From Plutella xylostella (taxonomy: Eukaryota; Arthropoda; Insecta; Lepidoptera; Plutellidae): a stretch of 64,000 nt of DNA. Positions 1-9,600 of this stretch are shown piece by piece. Location: the NCBI RefSeq assembly GCF_932276165.1, contig NC_063994.1, forward strand, positions 6,510,001-6,574,000. Reading direction: 5' to 3'. The notes beneath the pieces are model-generated. The model was not told the origin of the DNA, searched no databases, and worked only from the letters and a program-made list of their open reading frames with translations. The translations under genes and the position numbers were made by a program. The first letter of the stretch is position 1. Each line of letters starts with the position of its first letter.

Positions 1-226
1 ATAATTTTTCTCAATAAGAATTGATGATTACTATAATTTTTCACTAACATGAAAATTCAGTTCTGCTTATGACTGTTATGAGCTAAGATAACTTTCTTAA
101 CCTTTTTTTGCAAAGAGTTGACTATAATATTTGTCATGTTTCACATCACAGCACTTTACCATTGGTCTATCACTCTTACAATGTGTTTGGTAACAGGATC
201 TTTGTGTTTGTAAAAAAAAACAATAG

Positions 227-2179
227 GTATCGGAGACTTCTACTATGAGTTAGGAGTCCAAATAGTAGAGGTCTGCATGGCAACAAACTACAAGAATGGT
301 GGCCTGATTACACTGGAGGAGCTGAGGACCAGGCTCATAGCTTCCCGGGGTAAAGCTAAGAAACTGCAAGACATCACTAATGAAGATCTGTTGGCTGCTG
401 TCAAGAAGCTGAAGATATTTGGAAATGGGTAAGAGCAAAAAGTAGTTGATAATTCATTATAGTTGATTGTCAGAGTAGGGCCTTATTACTTCATACATAA
501 TACATCACAACATGCATTCACACACAACATCCTTCACATCCCCACTACGGGTTTACTTCCAATGAAGGACGGGTTTATTACTTCATTCAAAACTTATTGT
601 AACTCCTCCCTGCTTATTAAGGAACTATATTCACTGGGACTGCTGCTCTTAAATTTTTTCTACTGTTACCAATCCATAAGAGTTTAATTTGCCTCTTTCC
701 TGTTCATTTCTACCTTGTAACATAACTGCTAGCCATTCAGTTCCATCATCATTAATCTTTTTATCTATAGTCACGGACATAGGCTGATTCTTGTATTCGG
801 ATAGTTTAAACACTTGGTTGTGTTGATTTTAGTTCAACATATGGATATGTTTAATAAACCAATTTCTTGTGAATATACTTCAACAGTCGTCCTCAACACT
901 TACAGATTCACAACAGTGTCAGTGGGCAAGGGCAAGTGGCTGGTGCAGTCGGTGCCGGGCGAGCTGAACCTCGACCAGACGCAGGTGCTGCAGGCGGCTA
1001 GTGCGCTCGGCACCGCCTCCGTGTCTGTTAGCAAGCTTGTTGAGGATCTCAGGTACTTATTTGTTCATTTATTTTATACTAGCTGTTCCCGCGCGCTTTG
1101 CTTCGCCTTAAAAAGTTTTCCCGTGGGAATTCCGGGATAAAAAGTAGCCTATGTACTTTCTCAGGGTCTAGACCATATGTATACCAAATTTCATTCAAAT
1201 CCGTTCAGTAGTTTTGGCGTGAAAGAGTAACAGACAGACACACAGACAGACAGACAGACACAGTTACTTTCGGATTTATAATATTAGTTAGGATTCATCA
1301 TGTTTCTCAGCTAAAAATGCTCACCCAATGAGTGCTGAAATATTTTGGCCTCTACTTACCTCTACTACCACTACTTGGTCCAGAGGGCTGGAGCTTTTTA
1401 CCATATTGCGTTTACTTGAGAACTCCAGCTATCAGTTTACTGAAGGAGTTTATACCATACTGTTTTTGCCTGTTCACAATATCCACTCCAGCTCTTAGCA
1501 ATATCCTCCAGAGAAACCCTGACCATAGTGCTTTCCATTACCTTTTAACACATGACCATGACCATGTAGGACTCACTGATTGAAGACACACCTTCAATTT
1601 TATTTAAATAAGAATAAGTAATATGTAGTTTATATCTCTTTCCCTTGTAGATCCTAGTTTATTCACTTGTAGATCCTGCGGAAGGCCTTGCCGCTCCCGT
1701 ATCGGCTTTTATAGTCGCGAAATATCGTGTTTCAGACATTAATTAAATCGTCTGTCATAGACGTACAAGGCCCATGATGATATCTCTTTCACACTATACC
1801 CATTTTTATTATTATTCACTATTATTATTTAACTCTTGATTGTACAAATATCACAAATAAAAGTACAAAGCTAAAAGCATTTTCTGCCTGTCAACCTGCA
1901 GGATGTGCAGGAAAAAATAGGTAACCTTATTTTTAATCCGAAGAGATTACTGTTAGTAATAACGCCACAGATTGTACCATTTATTTTCAGTTTTACGTAT
2001 GTGGGTCCTGTAGTATGCCATAAAGAGTATGTCCTCCTATCCCCAGCTGGACCGAGAGCCGAGCGCAGACAGCCCTCAATCACATGGTGCGCGAGGGGCT
2101 GGCGTGGGTGGACACCCAGGCGGGAGAAACCCTCTACTGGTTCCCGAGCATGTTCTCCGGATGTGTCTCCGCCGCTTAG
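227..2179 (+). CDS. SNF8: SNF8/VPS22 (ESCRT-II subunit), C-terminal part
   Basis: Coding exons are 227-428, 906-1052 and 2047-2179 (stop TAG). They give 159 residues in one continuous frame, joined at GG|A and AG|C codons. The 5' exons lie left of the window. The protein is the EAP30/VPS22 subunit of ESCRT-II, which acts on endosomal membranes in sorting ubiquitinated cargo into multivesicular bodies. Family signatures I recognise are GDFYYELGVQIVEVC at the start, GGLITLEEL, then WLVQSVPGELNLD and GLAWVDTQAGETLYWFP near the C-terminus. These belong to the tandem winged-helix region. The human protein is about 258 aa, so roughly the last 60% is present. The neighbour on the right is convergent, with 518 bases between the stop codons. 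A retroposon tail lies in the intron between the last two exons. Identification is confident; exact splice sites are by eye. Confidence 0.92.
1078..1288 (+). mobile_element. Non-LTR retroposon 3' tail with (CAGA)n
   Basis: This sits in the last SNF8 intron. It has a GC-rich head (cgcgcgctttgcttcgcc), the segment ttttggcgtgaaagagtaac, a CAGA microsatellite at about 1233-1263 and the terminal word ataatattagt. An inverted copy lies at 10777-10994. This repeat is very common in moth genomes. I believe it is the 3' end of an RTE-like LINE or a SINE riding on it, but the family name is from memory and not checked. Confidence 0.7.
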
Positions 2180-2697
2180 TGGCGGGAGTAGACAGGTTAG
2201 ACTGTGGGCGGATGTTCAGGTGATAAACTTACTGTTGTTGGGCGGAATTTTGAACTTTTTTTGGTTGGGTGTAAAAATGTGATAAATATCTTATCCTAGC
2301 GTCTATAAAGGACCCGCGCTGCGAGGACAGGTCGTAGCCCTAATGGTGACTTATTTGATCATAGAGTAATAAACTTTATGGCTTTGATATGCCATTTTTG
2401 GCAAGGGTTTCCCTTAGTTAGCCCTTGCGTATAATCATGCTATGATCCTATGTATTAAATTAGTCTGTAAATAAAATGATGTTGAGAATTTTATAATATA
2501 ATTTATTTAATTAAACTATATTGCACTTAGTTTATGTTTAATTGATCACTTAGTTTTTTACCTGAGGTATACTTGTAAATTGGCAGTTTTTTCATTATTA
2601 ACACATTTTATCAAATACTGAATATAATGCTGTATTGGCTGCAAATCTCATATTTAATCAGACAGAGTGAATACTACACAATTATCATTGATCAGTG
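2180..2697. other. Convergent 3' flanks of SNF8 and SCLT1-like gene
   Basis: This is AT-rich sequence between two stop codons. On the + strand AATAAA occurs at 2368-2373 and 2470-2475, either of which could serve SNF8. On the - strand AATAAA (TTTATT at 2502-2507) lies about 190 bases past the SCLT1-like stop. The two 3' UTRs are therefore close or may overlap. I see no gene here. Confidence 0.6.
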
Positions 2698-5600
2698 TTA
2701 ACTGGTGATACTGAAATCTTCGCTCTTGGAAGAGCCTATGGAGGTCCTGGTAATATTTCTCAATTCATAGTTTTCTTTCTGTAACTGGTCGAGCCTCTTT
2801 TTCAGCTTTTCAGTCATTTCTATGTAGGATGCCTTCCACCTGAAAAAAGATAGTTTAATGTTTTAATCAATGACATTTTCTATTATGTGTATACATTGTA
2901 CAAGTAGAGAGAGGATAGCGGGCTCAGTCTTACTTTTTGTTTAGTTCCATTTGATTTTCCAAATGTTTATTCAATTCGATAAGCTCTTCTTCTTTCGTCG
3001 TTACCATCCTGAAATTAAATTACATAATTTTGTAGCCTAGGAAATTAACATCCGTGCGTTTCATAAGTAGGAGTAGTATACAGTGTTGACGTACGATTCG
3101 GGCGAATATGTAACCCTAGCCGCCATTTTCATATTGTTTCTTTATCTGAGTGCGTTATAAAGGAAACACTTACTTTTGGTTCAACTCGGTTCTAGATGTT
3201 AAAATCTCCTGTAATTTATTGACCATCCCGTGAGTCTCTTCCAAAGACTTCTGAAGATGTTCCACTTGTGTTCTGTAAACAGAAGAAATGTTAACTAAAA
3301 GACCACATAATTCCAAGCAAATTTAACAAGAAAAAAGAGATTTATTACATTTGTATGGTGTATGAAAGGCATACGCTACGAATGGTTTTCGCGAGTGACT
3401 AAGGCGAAAAAGAATGTTCGCGAATCACTATGTCAGTGGAGCTACACTTACAAAGTGATTCGGAGAGTCACTGGATGCCCTGTGCTGTCCCATCTAGGGG
3501 ACATAGGATACTAAGTCAGTCCTCTCACATCATCATCATCATTATCAGCCCATATCTGCCCACTGCTGGGTATAAGCCTCTTCCCTCTCAAATACCTGAG
3601 TTCATCGCACTCTGTCCTGAGCAGCGTCTCCTCCCACTGCCTCCGCTTGATCTCCCGGCCGTGGAGGTCTTGTACTCTTTGCAGGTCCATGGCGAGGCAC
3701 TGCTTCTCACATGTCATCTGGATGTTGCGACGCTCTGAGGATAACTGGCGGAGAAGATGGGTTTATGGTAGCTGTAGTTATTGTACTTATTGTGATGATA
3801 TAGACTTGGTGAGATTCGGATTTCATTTAGATTAACTTAGGCAAAACTCCTGTTGCTAAGGACAGTGAAAAACGGCCATTGACTAGAGGAGGCTAGAACA
3901 TTAAAAAAAATTTTTGCTCGGATCTTTAGGTTTGGACTTGGACTTGTGTTGGATGGTATCGAATGTTTGATTCTAACATTGCTTATGAATTTTGCATCTA
4001 AGTTAATAGGTCTATAAGTTTTAAAGATAATTATTTACCAGTTCCTGAAACATTGCTTCCATTCTTTGTTCCGCAAGTGCCAATTTCGGATCAACGAACT
4101 TTGAAGACTCCTGTTGTGCTTTCAAGTAACTTTCATTCGCTGACTGAAGGACTTTTATTTCTCTGAAACCATACATAAATTGCTCAGACATGTTATCTAC
4201 TTATGGATAGTTGAAAAAACTGATTGACTACTTGGCTTATGAAAATATACCGTAAAGCCTTGTTCAATAACAGTCCCTTTTCCACTAACTCAGAGTCTAG
4301 ATTCTTGATGTGGCTCAGCATATCTGCCACTTTCTCATTATATTTCTCCTTCACTTCATCTATTTCTGTTCGGAATGCTGCTTCTGTATCATGCTTTACA
4401 TTTGCTAAAGTGTGTTTTAGTTTTGTTAGTTCTTCTGTAAGAAATTTATTTCGTTTTGATTATTAACAGGTTTGTCCTCGATTATTATAATGTCTGTTAA
4501 ATTATTATATTTTTATTTACCTGTAGTTTCAGAGAGGTTTTTGTAGGCTTCGTTCTTTTGTGCTGAGACCACGTCGAAAAGTTGTAGAGCTTCCGCTACC
4601 TAAAGAGAACGTAAAAAATATTCTAATAGGTACTTAAGTATATTTGTTCTGCAACAGGAATTACAGGGAAATAGATATTAGGGAAGTATCTCTTCGTTAG
4701 TGTGAAGCGAATATTGCAGTAAAAACTAGTTTAGTTGTAGGAAAACGTGCCAGGAAGAAATAAATAAACTGCTTTGTTATATACCTTGGCCTTAGCTTCT
4801 GCCTCCTTCTTCACAAGTTCAACACATTCCTTCTGGCTCATGGCTAAATAACTTTTCATATCTCCACTGCTCTTCTTTTCCACTGCCAAGTTGATTCTAT
4901 GTTCTTCTAAAACTTTCGATGTCTCTTCTAGCTTTTGCTCTAGATCTTTCGCTTTTACTTGATTTATTTCTAGCTCCTTATTTTTGCTCCTTAGCTCATT
5001 TTCCAATTGTTGGTGCTTAGAAGTTAATTCTTTGTATTTCGTTTCGATGTCGATATAATCAGTTAAAGCTGATTGCAGTTTTAGTTCTAGACCCCTCTTT
5101 TCGTCTGCCACTTTCTAGAGATAAAATAGGCAGTTTGTAAGTAAGATGATAAGACAAAAACGTAGGTAGGTACCGGTAAGCTCTACTCTATCTGAATTAT
5201 ATCTTGGTACAGGTACCTACAATACCTACGAAATAAATTTCTTACCTGATGTCCCCTGCCATCGTATCCCTGATAAGTCTTCAGCTCCGTCTCTAGAGCA
5301 TCGATGGTCTTCTGGGAGGTCTGCCATAGAACATGTAAAGAATCTCTTTCCTGAAAATAGAGTATACCTAATTGTATAACTGGCCGAGTAGGCACTTAGT
5401 CAGTGTTATGTTGAGAGAGTCCTCTGTCCAACAGTGGATCATCATCGGCCCGTAGTCTACTTCTAGACATACTTTATAGTTTCACTGTATGTATAGTCTA
5501 CTTCTATCTAGACATACCAACGCCTCTTCCAAATAGCGACACAATACTTAATGGTTGGGCTTTTGTCATCCAGCCAATCGGACTAACTAAAAGGTGAGTA

Positions 5601-6162
5601 AGATTGATGAAGGTAAGGTAAGTTGTTGGTTGTTTGAAGGTAAGTACTTTTGATTAGGTAAGTGAAACAACTTTTTAAGCTGCCTTTCAATAAAATGACA
5701 TAGACACATTCTTACTTTAGTAAGTAAATTGACTTGTTTCCTCAGCTCCTCTACTTCCTCATCAGTGTTCCCGTCGTGTGCGTTCCGAGCACTCTGCAGC
5801 TTCTCCTTGAGCAGCGCGCCGACCTGCTGCGACAGCTTCTGATTGTCCGCGATGAGGGCCCGGATTTCTCGTTCTACTACTGTCTGGTTTTGCTGGAAAT
5901 TAAACGTTTGTCTTTTGTTAATCATCGAATTTACCATTAGGCAAGTTCAAAGTTGGGATGAGGACCACCGAGGACCCAAATATAAGTAGGTAAGTACTAC
6001 GTAAGTATTTTATTTGAGGTAAGTAGGAATCATTAGATAGTGAGAATGGGGCTGTCGTAGGTAAAGGTAATAGAGCGCCTGTGTAAACAATAAGTAAATA
6101 CTCGTACTCACCCTGTAAAACTCTACTTCACTTTGAAGAGCTTCATCATTGGTGCTAGCCAT
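2698..6162 (-). CDS. SCLT1: SCLT1-like coiled-coil protein (centriolar distal appendage)
   Basis: Eleven coding exons on the - strand: 6162-6112, 5892-5716, 5350-5246, 5114-4785, 4599-4521, 4434-4251, 4162-4039, 3744-3596, 3272-3174, 3008-2934 and 2839-2698 (stop TAA). Phases agree throughout and give 504 residues. The product is almost entirely heptad-like coiled coil rich in E, K, L and Q, with no membrane segment. Blocks resembling sodium channel and clathrin linker 1 are VEFYRQNQTVVEREIRALI near the N-terminus, ERDSLHVLWQTSQKTIDAL at about residues 77-95, and KKWKASYIEMTEKLKKRL near the C-terminus. Vertebrate SCLT1 is about 688 aa, so this form is shorter. In vertebrates it sits on the distal appendages of the mother centriole and supports ciliogenesis. 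An X-box 107 bases upstream of the ATG fits that role. Another centrosomal coiled-coil protein such as CEP83 is the main alternative. Confidence 0.72.
3520..3592 (-). repeat. SINE-tail fragment beside a splice donor
   Basis: Read on the - strand this is gcttatacccagcagtgggc followed by gctgat and a run of atgatg. That is the common moth SINE tail about a 'cagcagtgggc' core. It begins within about ten bases of the donor of the SCLT1-like exon ending at 3596. Related fragments lie at 25012-25101, 27290-27345 and 33090-33150. Confidence 0.55.
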
Positions 6163-6670
6163 TACTATCATTTAAAATAAATAAGTAGTCAACTAAAGTT
6201 ATATCGCATAGTAGATTTTTATCACACATTCGATTTGTTTACATTTCCCGCGGTAGACGTGTACCATCGTTGCTAGGCAACCAAAGTAACGTTCATAAAT
6301 TCTAATCGATACTGAATCATAACAACCTCGCTTTAGTGATAAAGATTCTGTCCTTTTTCTCAGTAGGTATGGATGCCAGGTGCTGCAAATGTAAGGAAAG
6401 GAAGGACCAAGGTTCATAGGTGAGGACTGAAAACGCATTTGTCGACCCTCCATAAAAATGAATGTACAATCCTACGAGGATGCGTTAAATTCTATAATTT
6501 TTGAACGATCCTCGCAGCTGACATCTGTCAGATTGACATTTGCGCGCGGTCAATAATATTTTTTGATTTGTTTTGTTTGTGATTTCTTAGCTTTTATCTC
6601 AAAAAATTGTATGTTTCTAGCTCAGATTACGAATATGTGTTGATGTTCACTACCTAATCAAATTAAAAAT
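6163..6670. promoter_or_regulatory. Divergent promoter of SCLT1-like gene and HDAC11
   Basis: These 508 bases separate the ATG codons of two oppositely directed genes, so both promoters must lie here or overlap it. No TATA box is evident. An X-box-like palindrome lies at 6269-6281. On the HDAC11 side a short upstream reading frame (ATG 6611, stop 6641-6643) precedes the chosen start, provided transcription begins upstream of it. Confidence 0.6.
6269..6281. promoter_or_regulatory. X-box-like RFX binding site
   Basis: The sequence is GTTGCTAGGCAAC: half-site GTTGCT, one spacer base, half-site GGCAAC. Both halves match the GTTRCY / RGYAAC pattern bound by RFX factors at ciliary genes. It lies 107 bases upstream of the SCLT1-like ATG, in the range usual for X-boxes. 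Confidence 0.65.
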
Positions 6671-9600
6671 ATGCAGGAAAACTTGTAAGAATCTTTAATC
6701 AATGCTTATTTTTAATACACTACTTATACTATTTAATTCCCGAAACGCATAAACCATATTTTTTCTTGTAGACCTGATTCGCAGTTATATTTCGATATAA
6801 GGGACGACCAGTGGCCGATAGTCTACCATCGAAAGTACAATGTGTCCTTTTGGGGGCTTGAGAGGTACCACGCATTCGATGCCGGGAAGTGGGGCAATGT
6901 TATCAAAGTAAGTCGAATCTAATCGCAGGCATAAGTATTTTACATTAACAATTTACTCCAGTAGCTACAATACATTCGTACTTAACTTAATAAGATGACC
7001 CACCAGCCATTTATTGATATAGGAAATATGAAGAGTAGTATAAGATACAAACATCAGGTAAATAGTTATTGGAAACTTTGTTTTTATTTCAGAATTTGAA
7101 GGAAGCTAAACTTATAGATGACGAACATATTGTGGAGCCAAATGAAGCCAAGAAGAGTGATCTACTGGTGGTGCATACCAAGAAATATCTTAAATCTCTA
7201 AAAGTAAGTCACTTTAAATACAAATTTTGAAAAAAATACATTTTAGTTTTTAATTCATTGGAACCAGGAAATGGTTAATAATCAAAGTAGGCATTGGTGT
7301 TGAGTGTTGATTGTTTCATATGTATTGATATACAAACAGTAAGTTTATATCCCTATTTCTTGACAGTGAGGAATGGTAGACAGAGTAAATATGTAGAGTA
7401 TAGCATATAACTTACATACCTATAAAACTGATCACTATAATTTTTTTCCTTTCAAGAATTGAAATGGAAAAAGCATAGGACCATCAAAATTCTTACATAC
7501 TTATAAGAAAGTTTGGCCATACACTTCCTATTCTGATATCTGTGTTACCTACTTATTGTATTATATTATTTTGCAATGGCTTCTTTAGAGCAATTTCTGT
7601 ATGCACAGTAAGTTTGTTGAGTAGTTTTTATTTATTTTAGGGTGCTATGGTCTCACGAAGATTGAAGTCAAAGGCCAAAGCCAGTCCAACTTACCAAAAC
7701 ATTCAAAAGTTCTTGTTATACATAGAGTTTATATTTGTAAGTTTATACAATATTCAACCAGATATTTTTTATATTTTAGCTTGGTATCCATAAATACATA
7801 ATGATAGGGATTGGTATACATTAGGCATCCACTCATTTGGTCATAGTGATAGAATACTAGTCACAATACCGTGATTGATTTCAGTGGAGTGCGTATGTGG
7901 CGTCAATAGCCGAGCTGCCATGCGTCGCTTGCTGTCCCAACGTACTGGTGCAGAAGCGATACCTCTACCCTATGAGGTATGTGTGAATGATACACTTTCA
8001 CACATCTAGTACACACTTGTATGTTTTTATGAATGTGACTTATGTATAAATCTATAGTTCTTCTATGTTGTATTATGTATCCTGTAATCCTGTATGATAT
8101 TTCCCAGAGTTACATAAATATAAATCAACAACTCTATAAGTTGTAGGTGACTATTTTTAGAACATAATAATTTAGCTCTCTCTTCATTTTATTCCTATAG
8201 GCAAAAGTCAACTTATTCTGTACAAGAGTGACCCACATTTTCATGTATGAATTTAAGAAACTACAGAACTAAATTGCATCTTGATTGACGGCAGTGAGAT
8301 TTTATACTACTACTATCCTGACAAAGAGTAGTAAATCGTAGAAACATAAAGGGCCTTACCACAAAAACTTAGACAGTATTTAACAGGTGTTCAGCGCTGT
8401 CAAACGCCTAAAAAATCTGTCAAATTTAGATTTAAACACTTGTTAAACGGTGTTTAAAGTTTTTTGTGGTAGCACAGAAAAAGTCTACTTGTGTTGAAAT
8501 AAACCTATTATTAACTTGTCTATCCACTTAATTCCAGGCTCCAAACCGGCGGCTCAGTGCTAGCCGGCAAGCTGGCACTCGAACGAGGCTGGGCCATCAA
8601 CGTGGGCGGGGGCTTCCACCACTGCTGCGGCTACCGCGGCGGGGGGTTCTGTGCGTACGCGGACATAACGCTGATGCTGAGGTTCCTGATGATGAGCGGG
8701 CGGGTGCAGAGGGCCATGATTGTTGATTTGGATGCTCATCAGGTGAGAGTGTGAATTATGTATGATTGAGTTAGTAGAAATCATGTATCTTGATCTTGAC
8801 CCTGTTTAAGTCCCTTTAATCCTTTAAATGGAAGGTTTACGTCCACGGCCGCTATAAGACTATAGTCTATAGCAAAGACGCTGTCCAAATCTTCTCCATT
8901 TATTCCTAAATGCAACATTTGCAGGCTGCCATTTTGATCAAGATACATGACTTATATTTAAAAACCGTCTCTACTGTCTTTACTCACTGTAATAAGAGTG
9001 TGTCCAAAAATGGCCTTACAAACTGCCTCTAAGCCTTGTTTATTTAGACGGCTGAATGGTGTCGTGGTTAATGACCCTGACTGCTATGCTGAAGGTCCCG
9101 GGTTCGATTCCCGGCTGGGGCAGATATTTGTTCAAATACAGATATTTGTACCTACTTGGGTCTTGGGTGTTGATATTTGTATTTAGTATGTATCTATCTA
9201 TGTATTTGTGTAGATATATCAGCTGTCCGACACCCATAACACAGGTTCTGCCTAGCTTGGGGTCGGATGGCCGTATGTGAGATGTCCCCACACATTTATT
9301 TATGCTAAATCCTAACCTAAAACTACCCCCCTCTCTCCCAGGGTAACGGCTACGCCCGAGACTTCATAAACGTGGAAGAGGTGTACATAATGGACATGTA
9401 CAACAAGCATATCTACCCGCGAGACAAGGAGGCCAAGCAGGCGATCCGCCGCAATGTGGAACTGAAGAGCGGGACGGAGGATCTCGAGTATATGGTGAAA
9501 CTGAGGAAGTGAGTTATAAATAAATAAATATGTGGAGACATCCCACACACGGCCATCCGACCCCAAGCTAGGCAGAGCCTGTATTATGGGTATCGGACTG

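Noticed and set aside
1905..2282. 125-codon frame covering the last SNF8 exon
   Set aside because: It is in a different frame from the SNF8 protein. The SNF8 reading (GLAWVDTQAGETLYWFP) is clearly the real one.
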